In this document: piece after piece, positions 1-9,202 of the stretch
How positions within the stretch are numbered: position 1 is the stretch's first letter
Layout of the letters: every line of letters starts with the position of its first letter
From: Colimorpha sp045598945
GTDB lineage: Bacteria > Bacteroidota > Bacteroidia > Bacteroidales > P3
DNA length: 18,104 nucleotides
Assembly: GCA_045598945.1 (NCBI GenBank)
Contig: JAZRVD010000134.1
Coordinates: 1 to 18,104 of the forward strand
Reading direction: 5' to 3'
Notes under the pieces: model-generated
Seen by the model: only the letters and a program-made list of their open reading frames with translations
What the model was told of the DNA's origin: nothing
Database searches by the model: none
Translations under genes and position numbers: made by a program

Positions 1-3000
1 TCTTAACATTGAGGACAATGAAATAGGTGGAGTCGCAAGCACCGGCAGGATTGTCGGCAGGCGTAACCTTTGCCAACACGCTATCCTCAAGCACACTGCT
101 TGTATAGTACTTATTACCGGCAAAGAAGAAGGTGTCGCACACGGTGGTGTCTATTCTACCTATCTTCAGCTGAGACTTCTGTACCGTGAGGTTGAGCACG
201 AGGGTGGAGTCGCAGCTCTTTGGCGTGGCCTTGTTGCCTTGCCATTTTACGCTGTCGCCACCCACATCGTAGTTGCGCCTTACGCCGTCGCGCCATGTAA
301 TGGTGTCGCAGGCTATAACTGTCTCTATGCGAGAGCGGTCTGTACGGTCTTGGTCTAAATAGAGGTTGAGGGTTATAACGCTGTCGCAGCCGCCAATGGC
401 CTGACGCTTGGCGTTATAAGTATAGTAGCCAGAAGCGGTGTATGTCTGCTCGGTGGCAAACTGCACAGAGCCCTTCATGTTGTGCCATTTATATTCGGAA
501 CAAGCGGTGTCCTTAACGGTGTCGTAGGCTGTGTGATACCAGGTAGGAATATAGAGATACACCAGGCTGTCGCAGCCGTACCGGTCGGTATAGATATGGC
601 TGACATCGCCAGAGATATAATTATTGGCAGTATATGTCGTTCCATGCCACCTGATGCTGTCGCAAGGAGTAGCAAGCGTGTCGGTAGATGTGGCTGTAGG
701 AAGATGGAACTCAAGGTCGAGATACACTATGCTGTCGCAGCCCGCCTTGTTAGGTATGGCCAATGTAATAGGGCTTAGATCATCTGGTTTCTTATTGCCA
801 CTCAAATAATTGATATTGCCATAATTTATATCTGTACCATCAAGTCTTATAACTGTCCAGTTAAACACTTCGTAGCAGGAGACATGCTTGTCCACACCTT
901 CTGTGGAGTGGTTGATAGCAAGATGCATCTTTTTCACACTGTCGCAGCCTTCGGCATTCCTGCCAACCACCTGGGTGTATGTACCAGTCTCGGTGAGAGT
1001 ATTGCCGTACCACACATATTTGTCGCAAGAATTGACTGCCGCGGTATCGATAGTATCATGACGCAACACTTCAAGATTCAAGGTAACGATACTGTCGCAG
1101 TTGTTGGAGCGGGTAAGACGCTGAACAGGTGATGTAGTGGTATTGCTATATGTCTTGCCATCGGTCCATGTATAAGCACCACACGACTGCTGAGCGTCGA
1201 TGGTATTGATGCTTTCATTGATAGTAAGATGTAATTCAACAGTGCTTCTGCAACCTTCGGCATTGATATACTCTAATTGCTCAAGACCATCGTGTGTATA
1301 CACTTCGCCAGTATGCTGACCCATGGCAATAGAGGCGTCGACAACAAAACTGTCGCAAGCAGTGCGATAGAGTGGCTCGCCAAGAGTACTATTCTTGATA
1401 GTAAGTACAAGGGTGTCAGCAGCGGCACATACAAAGCTGTCGAGCTTTGTAACATCGCCAGGCTGGTAGCGATATACGTCGTGCTGATAGAGGTAACGAC
1501 CGCTGTTGTAGTACGTCTCCCCATTGCCGTCATGCCACCAAAATTCGTTGCAAATAACTGTGTCGAGACGGTGCGAGGCATAGCTCAACACAAGGGTGTC
1601 GTAGCTGGTGCAGGAGCCTGTAGGATAGGAATAGGTGTATATAGAATCAGCATTAGCTAATACCTTAGTACCATCGTTCCATGTGTAAAGCTGTGGCGAA
1701 CAGAAGATAGTGTCGACCTTGCGACGCTGAGTCTTGGAGATAGTAACCTCAAGAGTGTCGATAAAATAATTACCCTTGTCATCCTTGACAGTATCGTAAT
1801 ATGTGCCAGAGAGATAGTACCAGTCTTTGTTGAACTCTACGCTGTCGCAGCCCTCCATAACATACTTCTTGCCTTTGTTGGAGAAGAAGAAATGGACGGT
1901 GTCGTAGCTGGGACAGCCAAGTGTATTGAGATAGGTGTCGACAACCTGCTGTGTGTCGCCATCGATAGAACGGAACGTACTTACCGAGCCGTCGCGCATG
2001 GTGTAGTATACAAGGTCGAGACCATGTATCACCTTGCTATAATAATCGCCATGGTTGATAGTGAGATACTGGCGAGTGGTCTTGGAGCATACTCCGTCGA
2101 CAACATTCTCTTCTACCATCTCCATCCAGCCGGTAGTAGTATAAAGGGTGTCGTAAACGCTCCAGCGCAGGCTGTCGCAAGAGACTACACTGTCGAGCGT
2201 TACGGTAACAGGGTGCTTGATAGTGATACGCAAACTCTCAAGGCTGTCGCAAGAGAGGGTGTCGGCAATGACGACGTAGGTGCCAACCTTTACGAGGCTG
2301 TCTACCACATTGTGGTCGATATTGCTATGCTTGCCGTCGCCGTCTACATAGTCGTAACTGCCACAGGCTACATGTTCTATAGGCATAACCTTCTTGGCAC
2401 CAAGATGTACGGTAACGGTAACAAAAGAGTCGCAGACATTGTTCACTCCCCAGCGCTTGCCAACCTTGACCGCACCGGTGGTCTGAGTCTCACCGTAGGA
2501 GATGCCATCGGTAACCATAAAGAAGTTGTTATATACTGTGTCGGTAAAAGGATTGTCAGACGACTTGATGACAACGCGGTTGGTGTCGCAGGTGTAGGTA
2601 TGCTTGTAGGTGGTGTCGGCATGTGCCACATAGATGTCGAGCTTGATAATACTGTCGCAGCTATGCATGGTCTTCAACGTGTCTACATAAACGCCTGTAG
2701 AGGTGATGACACGGTTGAAATTGTTTTTCTTATAGTATTTTCCTTCCGGCTGATTCCATGTGTAGCTCTCGCAGACGCTCTGTTTCAGAATGGTGGCGCT
2801 GTCGGCATGGTTGATGACGATTTTGTGCATCAGCCATACGGGGCAGGTGCTATAGATGTCGGGGTGCTCGTCGCCGTCGTGGATAATGTCCGACTTGGTA
2901 AAGGTTACAGTCTTACCAGCATTGATGCCTGAGGAGAAAGTGTGAGTATATGAGTCGCAAGCCACAATGCTATCGACAATCTTCTCGGTATGGTTAGTAA

Positions 3001-6000
3001 CCTTCACGGTAAGGTGTATGACGCTATCGCAACCATATACACTTGGAATAGTGTTGGTATAGAATTCAGAAGAATCGCAAGTAACTTTAACGGTGTAGCC
3101 ATTCCATACAAGAGAGTCGCACACCACGCCAGCGTTATACACAGTATGCAACTCGTCTATTTTCACATAGTCGAGTCTCACCACGCTGTCGCAGCCTTGC
3201 CATGTAGTGAGGGTAACGCTGGGCTTGTGTTCGGGGTCAAATTCTGTCCAATTGTACAATGTGCCGTTCCACATCAGCTGGTCGCAGCCTTCCTGTTTAT
3301 CGATAGTCTCAACATCTTGAGCAAGGGTGAGGAAGAGGCGCTTGTTGATGTTGCACTCCAGTTCGTTAACACCTACTGGCATAAATACTACATTGGGCGA
3401 GGTGTTGTGATCGAGCTTACCCTCCCAAAACTCGCCTGGTGCATACTCCCACTCATATTCTTCGTCGCAGGAGACCACAGTGTCGATAATATTGGTAGAA
3501 TGACGCAGCTGGAGGTTGAGTATGTAAGATGTGTCGCAGCCCTCTTCAAACTTTTCGTGATGGACGAAATACTCGATACCGGAAACATCTTCGGCATACT
3601 TTACATTGTTGCGCCAGCGGAGAGAGTCGCAAGCCTTCAGCTCGTCGTTGTTGTAGTTGTCGTACTGTATATATTTGCGACGCAGACGCAACGAGAGACG
3701 GACAGTACTGTCGCATCCTTTTTCAAAATCACGCAAGATAACATGCTGGTCTTCAACAAGGGCAGTATGAGGAGCCTCTGGGTCGGCTGTATAGGTATGG
3801 CTATATCCGTCATCTACACGCCATGTATATGTGTTGCACGAGCTGTCTTCAAATATGCCAGAATTATACGTCTTGACCCTCAGCACAAGGGCAGAGTCCT
3901 TGTTGCACTGTATAACGCCAGGAGCGTCGACAGGTGTGCCGTCCTCGTTGTAACCGATAATCTTGTGAGAGACCACATGGGTGTCTATGCTACTGGTATA
4001 CTCCTTGCTGTACCACGTATAGCTACCGCAGACATTCTGCACATTGGTGTCATAGTAGTTAGGATAAAAGACAATATGCAAGGTGTCGAAGGTCGGGCAG
4101 CCATGCTCGTCGTCGGGACCTTGGCTGACAACGTCGTAGTGCACTGTGTCCTTGCCACTCCTTTCTACAAGATGCAGAGCGCCAAAGAAATCGTTGTTCC
4201 ACGAGAGGGTGTCGCAAGCCTTGACATCATAAACATTGTCTACACCGTGATGAATGATAACCTTGAGAGGCTCAAGGCTGTCGCAATACAGCTCGTACTT
4301 CTTCAGCGGGTAAGCCTGCCAGAAGCGCTCAAGGGCTACACCGTTCTCTGTCATGATAATGGTAGAATCCTTACCCAAGTCGATGAAATAGTTGTTGACC
4401 GTAAGCGTAGAGCAAGCCTCACGCACCACCGTATCTTGTATCTTGGTGGGGAAGATGGTAAGATTGACCCTCACGGCTGTGTCGCAGCCTTTATCATACG
4501 AACGCTGGGTAACATTGGTGTACTTGCCCGAAGAGGTGTAGGTCTTGCCAAACTGGTCCCAATAGAACTGAGAGCAGCGAGCCGTATCGAAGGTACCCGT
4601 ATCGCTATGCGACTTGATAGTTAGATAGAGATAGATGATAGAGTCGCAGTCGTGCTCGTGAGCTTTTTTCAGCACCACATGCACGCTGCTGTCCTGAACG
4701 TTGGCAAAATATTTCTCGTTGTTGCGATGCCACACAAGGCTGTCGCAGTAGTAGAGAGTATCGGTGGTGTGAGCATGGTTGAAGATCTTTACACGCAGCA
4801 CCTCGGCACTGTCGCAGCCGTTGGAAGCCTGATGCAGACTGCCTGCCTTGTAAAGCTCGGTAACGATATCTGTATCCTTGTCAACAACGACTGCCTTATA
4901 GTTCAAGGTGTCGCAACGGTATGCCATGGTAACATGGTCCATACGCGAGCGGACATCGATATGAAGATAGGCTATGGAATCGCACCCTTTAGCGTTAGCA
5001 GCCTTCATACGAACGCGGAATACATATTCCTTTGTATTGTCGTCGACATACAATGTAGTATTAGACCAGTAGTTCCAGTCGTCCGACTCTGAATAACTGC
5101 CGGATTGATACTTTGTCCAAGGAATGCAATGAACTGTAGTAGTACATCCCGGTGCAATAGTATACTCTGTACAAGAAACTATCTCCTGCAAATCAGAAGA
5201 GGTCTCGGTGCAGAAGTTTACATCCTTAGTAAGAAGGAGTGTGTGGATACTGTCGCAGCCATTGGCAGATAGACGGCCAGCAGCATGTTCCGTGATAGAG
5301 GCTTTAGTATAGCGGAAATCCTTATAGATATTCTCGGGATATGGGGCTTCACTATAATTATATGGCTCTCTCGTTTTTGAGCCTGCATTATAATTATTAT
5401 ATCTGTACCAAATATATGTATTGCAGACTACAGAATACGGATCTTCAAGCGTAGGATTGACATCAAGATAATAGGTAGGCAACACAGTGAGATTGAGGAG
5501 ATAGACGCTGTCGCAAGCACCGCCTGGCAGTTTGCCATGACGATAGCGTGGAGCAGAGGATAGAAGTGCAGCACGATTAGCGGCGGTACTGAAATCGTGT
5601 GAGCCAGTGTTGATGGAGGCTTCGGAGGTAAACTGGCCTGCCAGCCATGATTTACCACCATAATAGACGGTATTGGAAGTTTTCCATGTAAACGAAGGAT
5701 TGTCTGACGGGTCGAGACACACCGTAGTGTCGACAATGGCAACAGAATCGTGGGTGGTAAGCTTCAGCACAAAGGTTGAGTCGCAGACATCATTGCCTGT
5801 TATAGGGTCTTTGTGATAGCCCTCCGTGGTAGTGTAGTAGTGCGTGGTCTCTTTGCCGGTAGGATAGCCTTCGGATTTCCAATCGTCATCGGCAGGGTAT
5901 AGCTTGTTGTCTCTCCACCATTTGTATTTACCGCAGGCGGCTACACAATCGTATCGAGGTTCGGGGACGGTCTCGTTCTCAAAAAGCTTGAGCTTGAGAA

Positions 6001-7357
6001 AATAGACACTGTCGCAGGCAGAATAATGAGAGTGTTTTACAGTGTCGCGATATTCGGTCTCCGTTTTATAAGTCGTCGCCTTGGGAGAAGAAACTGTAAT
6101 AGGAATGCCACGCCAAGTATATTTGCCGCAAGCGTTGTCAGCCTTAGGCTCGTGCTCTACGTTCTTGAACACATAAAGCCTTAGGGTGTCGATACTGTCG
6201 CAATAGAGCGGCTTGGTATGTGTTACAGCATTATAATTTTTCGTTGAAGGATAATACTGCGTCTCCACATAATCGAAGGCATCCCATGGACCACGGTCTG
6301 AAAATACATCGTAAGGTTCATACGTCAAAGCAGTGTCGATCGTCTCTATCATGCCCTCACCAGAAGGAGCGATCTTGTTGCCGCGCCAGTTGTATTCTGT
6401 AGTATAGTTGAGGCAGATGGTGTCTTTGATAGTGCTGCGCTCATGGTGTTTGATGTGAAGATTGATGGTAATGGTACTGTCGCAGCCGTGCGAGGTGTTG
6501 ATAACCAACTGGTCGGTGTTGTTGTTCGCCGTGTATTTTTTAGGATCTCCGCCACGAGGATAGGTAACTTCAATGTCTTTCACGTTATCGCGTCCACGCG
6601 AAGCAAGCTTGGGATCCTTGTCGTATTTTTCCTTCACCTTCCATACATACTCGTCGCAGGCATAGTCCGACATGGTGTATTCTGAACTTTTATACAGTGT
6701 CAGGTTGAGTTTCAACGTACTGTCGCAGCCATGAGCAGTGTACAAACCCGTAGCAGTCATTAATCCTCCTTCGGTATAAGTTAATGTTTTACTATTAGTA
6801 GCAGTATACGCATCATTAGTAAAATCATCATCAGGACGCGGTGTAAGATAATAATTATTAATTTTCCACTCAACCTTATCGCATACCGTAGTGTCAATAA
6901 TTACTGGATCGGAGGATTTATGGACAGTAAGCTTGAGAGAATAATAATTGTTGCAATATTTCGATGATTCCTTAAAACCATTTCCATCTATGTCGAACGA
7001 ATTCTTTTTTTCCTTTTTTGCAACACTTACAATATCGAGAGACGTTTCACACACTGTATCGAGAAGTTTGGCTCCACCTCTTTTCCAAGTATATTGGTCG
7101 CAAGCTATAGCTGTAGTATAAACTGTATCGTTTTTGAAAATCCACAACTTAAGAGTTAGAATACTGTCACAGCCTGCCGGCAGACCGGCATGAGCAGGTG
7201 AGCCAGAAGCATTGGTCTCGGTAACATCAGCACGCATGGCACCATTCTTGATAGTATTTGTACGGACTATAGAATCGCCAACTTTTACATCGCTATACGA
7301 ATAAGTCTCTTCGAAACCGCCTGGATACGACTTTGTGTTCCATATATACTCATTACA
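1..7357 (-). repeat. Array of at least 35 protein-coding Cys-pair repeats in giant 2
   Basis: Seen: from Cys209 to the window edge the translation cycles every 55-80 residues through 'x-C-D-S-x-x-W ... Y-T-x-S ... G-C-D-S-I-x-x-L-x-L-x-I'. Clear copies of the first half include ACDQYTW, VCDSLRW, ACDSFVV and SCGAYTW. Repeats differ widely in loop length and sequence, so this is an old, diverged array and not a recent tandem duplication. The two cysteines per repeat suggest one disulphide per unit. One unit (about 1890-2045) has lost its first Cys. Confidence 0.88.
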
Positions 7358-7981
7358 CGCAGAGTCTACTATCGTCTTCTCCGGCACCTCATATATCGTT
7401 ACTGGCTGCTTATTGATAACATAGCATTTACCTGATGCTGTTTCATACGCACCAGCCGCAGTCTTATTATTTATATATTTACCAGCCTTAGAATCTCCTT
7501 TATAATATACAGTTTTCTCAAATTTACCATTCGTAAATGTCTCCTCAATATTAGGAACAACTATTCCACCGACTGTTAGGCTACGACAGCCTTTTACCGG
7601 CTCAACTTCATTATATTCTATATACTGTTTTACAACATATAGCAAAACTGGTGCAGGATCAAGACCAGAAATACAATCAGTACAAGCGCTTTCCAAATCA
7701 GTTGTTTTTTGAAAAAACAATTCATTTGAATTTGAAAAAGATGCAGCCCATTCGCCCTTGTAATAGATCATCCATCCACCTGACTTATCATCATAATCAG
7801 TCTCTCCCGTAAGACACAATGTATCGCGAGCTACAATAAATTTTTTACCACCTATTTCTTCTAACTTAGCATTTATCTCACGTGGTGTCTGCCCCCACAA
7901 TGTAGCACAAGGAGCTATCAGCAATAAAAGTAAAAGTGCAGAAAAACTAATAATATTCTTCATACCAGACACTTTGTTCAT
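1..7981 (-). CDS. Giant Cys-repeat surface protein 2, C-terminus outside window (partial)
   Basis: Seen: one uninterrupted frame from an ATG at 7981 to the window edge, 2660 codons with no stop. After a signal peptide (hydrophobic ISFSALLLLLLIAPCATLWG, likely cut before QTPRE) comes an N-terminal domain of about 200 residues containing an ACTDC motif. From Cys209 onward there are at least 35 degenerate repeats, each with a first-half motif (A-C-D-x-Y-x-W) and a second-half motif (G-C-D-S-x-x-x-L-x-L). An in-frame ATG at 7963 is the other possible start. I prefer 7981 because it places an AAAAATAAT leader 6 nt upstream, as in both neighbours. Inferred: an exported surface protein paralogous to giant 1, probably ending in a T9SS sorting domain beyond position 1. 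It lies 42 nt after the barrel gene, probably in one operon. Function is unknown; adhesin or surface-layer fibre are the obvious possibilities. Confidence 0.9.
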   Translation of the reverse strand, partial: MNKVSGMKNIISFSALLLLLLIAPCATLWGQTPREINAKLEEIGGKKFIVARDTLCLTGETDYDDKSGGWMIYYKGEWAASFSNSNELFFQKTTDLESACTDCISGLDPAPVLLYVVKQYIEYNEVEPVKGCRSLTVGGIVVPNIEETFTNGKFEKTVYYKGDSKAGKYINNKTAAGAYETASGKCYVINKQPVTIYEVPEKTIVDSACNEYIWNTKSYPGGFEETYSYSDVKVGDSIVRTNTIKNGAMRADVTETNASGSPAHAGLPAGCDSILTLKLWIFKNDTVYTTAIACDQYTWKRGGAKLLDTVCETSLDIVSVAKKEKKNSFDIDGNGFKESSKYCNNYYSLKLTVHKSSDPVIIDTTVCDKVEWKINNYYLTPRPDDDFTNDAYTATNSKTLTYTEGGLMTATGLYTAHGCDSTLKLNLTLYKSSEYTMSDYACDEYVWKVKEKYDKDPKLASRGRDNVKDIEVTYPRGGDPKKYTANNNTDQLVINTSHGCDSTITINLHIKHHERSTIKDTICLNYTTEYNWRGNKIAPSGEGMIETIDTALTYEPYDVFSDRGPWDAFDYVETQYYPSTKNYNAVTHTKPLYCDSIDTLRLYVFKNVEHEPKADNACGKYTWRGIPITVSSPKATTYKTETEYRDTVKHSHYSACDSVYFLKLKLFENETVPEPRYDCVAACGKYKWWRDNKLYPADDDWKSEGYPTGKETTHYYTTTEGYHKDPITGNDVCDSTFVLKLTTHDSVAIVDTTVCLDPSDNPSFTWKTSNTVYYGGKSWLAGQFTSEASINTGSHDFSTAANRAALLSSAPRYRHGKLPGGACDSVYLLNLTVLPTYYLDVNPTLEDPYSVVCNTYIWYRYNNYNAGSKTREPYNYSEAPYPENIYKDFRYTKASITEHAAGRLSANGCDSIHTLLLTKDVNFCTETSSDLQEIVSCTEYTIAPGCTTTVHCIPWTKYQSGSYSESDDWNYWSNTTLYVDDNTKEYVFRVRMKAANAKGCDSIAYLHIDVRSRMDHVTMAYRCDTLNYKAVVVDKDTDIVTELYKAGSLHQASNGCDSAEVLRVKIFNHAHTTDTLYYCDSLVWHRNNEKYFANVQDSSVHVVLKKAHEHDCDSIIYLYLTIKSHSDTGTFDTARCSQFYWDQFGKTYTSSGKYTNVTQRSYDKGCDTAVRVNLTIFPTKIQDTVVREACSTLTVNNYFIDLGKDSTIIMTENGVALERFWQAYPLKKYELYCDSLEPLKVIIHHGVDNVYDVKACDTLSWNNDFFGALHLVERSGKDTVHYDVVSQGPDDEHGCPTFDTLHIVFYPNYYDTNVQNVCGSYTWYSKEYTSSIDTHVVSHKIIGYNEDGTPVDAPGVIQCNKDSALVLRVKTYNSGIFEDSSCNTYTWRVDDGYSHTYTADPEAPHTALVEDQHVILRDFEKGCDSTVRLSLRLRRKYIQYDNYNNDELKACDSLRWRNNVKYAEDVSGIEYFVHHEKFEEGCDTSYILNLQLRHSTNIIDTVVSCDEEYEWEYAPGEFWEGKLDHNTSPNVVFMPVGVNELECNINKRLFLTLAQDVETIDKQEGCDQLMWNGTLYNWTEFDPEHKPSVTLTTWQGCDSVVRLDYVKIDELHTVYNAGVVCDSLVWNGYTVKVTCDSSEFYTNTIPSVYGCDSVIHLTVKVTNHTEKIVDSIVACDSYTHTFSSGINAGKTVTFTKSDIIHDGDEHPDIYSTCPVWLMHKIVINHADSATILKQSVCESYTWNQPEGKYYKKNNFNRVITSTGVYVDTLKTMHSCDSIIKLDIYVAHADTTYKHTYTCDTNRVVIKSSDNPFTDTVYNNFFMVTDGISYGETQTTGAVKVGKRWGVNNVCDSFVTVTVHLGAKKVMPIEHVACGSYDYVDGDGKHSNIDHNVVDSLVKVGTYVVIADTLSCDSLESLRITIKHPVTVTLDSVVSCDSLRWSVYDTLYTTTGWMEMVEENVVDGVCSKTTRQYLTINHGDYYSKVIHGLDLVYYTMRDGSVSTFRSIDGDTQQVVDTYLNTLGCPSYDTVHFFFSNKGKKYVMEGCDSVEFNKDWYYLSGTYYDTVKDDKGNYFIDTLEVTISKTQRRKVDTIFCSPQLYTWNDGTKVLANADSIYTYSYPTGSCTSYDTLVLSYASHRLDTVICNEFWWHDGNGETYYNSGRYLYQHDVYRYQPGDVTKLDSFVCAAADTLVLTIKNSTLGEPLYRTACDSFVVDASIAMGQHTGEVYTHDGLEQLEYINAEGCRSTVELHLTINESINTIDAQQSCGAYTWTDGKTYSNTTTSPVQRLTRSNNCDSIVTLNLEVLRHDTIDTAAVNSCDKYVWYGNTLTETGTYTQVVGRNAEGCDSVKKMHLAINHSTEGVDKHVSCYEVFNWTVIRLDGTDINYGNINYLSGNKKPDDLSPITLAIPNKAGCDSIVYLDLEFHLPTATSTDTLATPCDSIRWHGTTYTANNYISGDVSHIYTDRYGCDSLVYLYIPTWYHTAYDTVKDTACSEYKWHNMKGSVQFATEQTYTASGYYTYNAKRQAIGGCDSVITLNLYLDQDRTDRSRIETVIACDTITWRDGVRRNYDVGGDSVKWQGNKATPKSCDSTLVLNLTVQKSQLKIGRIDTTVCDTFFFAGNKYYTSSVLEDSVLAKVTPADNPAGACDSTYFIVLNVK

Positions 7982-7996
7982 ATAATTATTATTTTT
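7982..7996 (-). promoter_or_regulatory. AAAAATAAT translation leader of giant 2
   Basis: Seen: on the coding strand AAAAATAAT is followed by six A/T bases and the ATG at 7981. The same nine bases sit 9 nt before the start codons of the barrel gene and giant 1. Bacteroidota rarely use Shine-Dalgarno pairing, and A-rich leaders are typical, so this is probably a ribosome-recruitment element. It is also the reason for choosing the 7981 start over 7963, which would leave a 24-nt gap. Confidence 0.5.
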
Positions 7997-8023
7997 ATTT
8001 CTAACCAACATCAAACCCACCTT

Positions 8024-8941
8024 TTACAACAGTCTCTTTGAACGCGAATAGGGGCGAGCGTTAGCCCCCTTGGAGGCTCCGCCAAAGCCAAAGTTGTAGG
8101 CCACATGAAAGCCTAACCTATAGTAACGCACAGCAGACATCATGTTCGACTTGACAGCTCCGCGATAGTACTCTATCTTTCTGCCGTCGAGCTTCAACAA
8201 CTCGGCATTGGGGTCGTTGCTCAACGATGCATCGTTGAGTCCATAGTCGAGATAAGCGCCCAAGGTTACCGAACTGCTGTGAGAGAACTCAAAGGTGTAG
8301 CCTATCTCCATGGCAAGCAGCACATAAAGCGGCAGCGGTGTCTTGAAAGCATCGTAGTCGCCCTTGTCGCCAGGCGCACTGGGCTGTGGCATAGGATCAA
8401 GAAGCTTGGTACCGGTGCGACAGATAGAGTCGACATTCATCAAGGTGGTGCCATACTCGTAGTGCGCGTTCATCTTGAGCGGCACAGCAAATTTGAGACC
8501 AATATTATAGTACCACACATTGTTGTGGATAGCAAGTAAAAGAGGTATCTCTATAAATGCCGCATCGAAATGCTCCTTGACACTGGTAGTGTTGCCCACG
8601 CAACGCACGTCGGTCAGCATCTCGTAGCCCGTCTCTACGTCTGTCACAAGCATGTCGCCAGTGTAGGTGGAGATAATGTCAGAGCCCGATATCGAGGAGC
8701 TGAGCGAGTTGTAAGCAATACCCGCTGTGATACCAAAGAACTGGTTGAACATATAGGTGTACTGCAAGTCGAGTCCCCAGGCAAAGCCCGGAGTGTAGTC
8801 TACCATCATATTGCCGGCAGGCATGATGGCGCCTATGCCCACACGAGGTCCCAGAGAGATAGTGGAGCTCATAGGTCCAGAGGCTTTGGTGGCAAAGCTT
8901 ACTCCCAGTATCAGCAAGGTTAAGAAGAGTACCTTTTTCAT
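8024..8941 (-). CDS. Outer-membrane beta-barrel protein (OMP_b-brl-like)
   Basis: Seen: 305 aa with a signal peptide (MKKVLFLTLLILGVSFATKA), then alternating aromatic/hydrophobic strands with turns of the kind SLGPRVGIGAIMPAG, FAWGLDLQYTYMF and FFGITAGIAYNSL. An FIEIPLLL segment at residues 129-136 is typical of the porin-like 'outer membrane protein beta-barrel' families of Bacteroidota. The last strand (YYRLGFHVAYNFGFG) is followed by about 20 mostly polar, basic residues, whereas many barrels end on the terminal aromatic strand. Two cysteines (C114, C174) lie in probable loops. Context: it starts 24 nt after giant 1 stops and ends 42 nt before giant 2 starts, so it is probably co-transcribed and co-functional with them. 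Inferred role: export, anchoring or assembly partner of the giants, comparable in position to sprF beside sprB. I do not see the SprF/PorP N-terminal signature, so membership of that family is unlikely. A general porin-like function remains possible. Confidence 0.88.
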   Translation of the reverse strand: MKKVLFLTLLILGVSFATKASGPMSSTISLGPRVGIGAIMPAGNMMVDYTPGFAWGLDLQYTYMFNQFFGITAGIAYNSLSSSISGSDIISTYTGDMLVTDVETGYEMLTDVRCVGNTTSVKEHFDAAFIEIPLLLAIHNNVWYYNIGLKFAVPLKMNAHYEYGTTLMNVDSICRTGTKLLDPMPQPSAPGDKGDYDAFKTPLPLYVLLAMEIGYTFEFSHSSSVTLGAYLDYGLNDASLSNDPNAELLKLDGRKIEYYRGAVKSNMMSAVRYYRLGFHVAYNFGFGGASKGANARPYSRSKRLL

Positions 8942-8959
8942 TATAGCGTTATTATTTTT
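8942..8959 (-). promoter_or_regulatory. AAAAATAAT translation leader of the barrel gene
   Basis: Seen: the 24-nt gap after giant 1 contains AAAAATAAT, then nine bases, then the ATG at 8941. Motif and spacing are identical to those ahead of giant 1. There is no room for a terminator in the gap, which fits co-transcription. Confidence 0.5.
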
Positions 8960-8965
8960 TTCGTT

Positions 8966-9202
8966 TTATTTGACTATCAGGCGCTGTGTGGCCACATTGC
9001 CCGCAGCGTCGACCATTCGCACCGTGTACACGCCTGCCGAGAGTGAGACAGGGAGAACGGTAGACTGCATGGCGCCATTGTAAAGGGTGCGACCTTGCAG
9101 GTCGAAAAGCATAAGGGTGGCGCGTTGAAGCTCGTCGTCGGAGAGCGATGTACCAATAGTTACATTAGTACCTGCAGCGGCGGGGTTAGGCATGAGAGTA
9201 AA
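8966..9202 (-). other. T9SS type A C-terminal sorting domain of giant 1
   Basis: Seen: the last 78 residues (2822-2899) carry the family hallmarks in order: PNP near the start, a V-T-I strand, L-x-L-F-D-L-Q-G-R, a short variable stretch, L-S-A-G-V-Y-T-V-R, and a terminal strand ending Q-R-L-I-V-K at the stop codon. This matches the Por secretion tail (TIGR04183 type). In this family the domain directs outer-membrane passage and is normally removed by the PorU sortase during attachment. Confidence 0.93.

Noticed and set aside
1892..2932. 346-codon open frame on the plus strand
   Set aside because: Antisense shadow of giant 2 caused by stop-poor codon use in the repeats.
2990..4624. 544-codon open frame on the plus strand
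   Set aside because: It is antisense to giant 2. Its translation is dominated by A-V-A-A strings, which are simply the reverse reading of the TGCGACAG repeat codons, and it has no signal peptide or recognisable domain.
7901..7981. Lipoprotein signal in giant 2 (Cys after LLLLIAP)
   Set aside because: IAPC does not fit a lipobox well, lacking the usual small residue before Cys, and the sequence continues to a plausible SPI site before QTPRE.
8024..8941. Assignment of the barrel as PorP/SprF
   Set aside because: The N-P-A-Y/F-A-G-type motif expected near the start of that family is not visible; only the gene position is similar.
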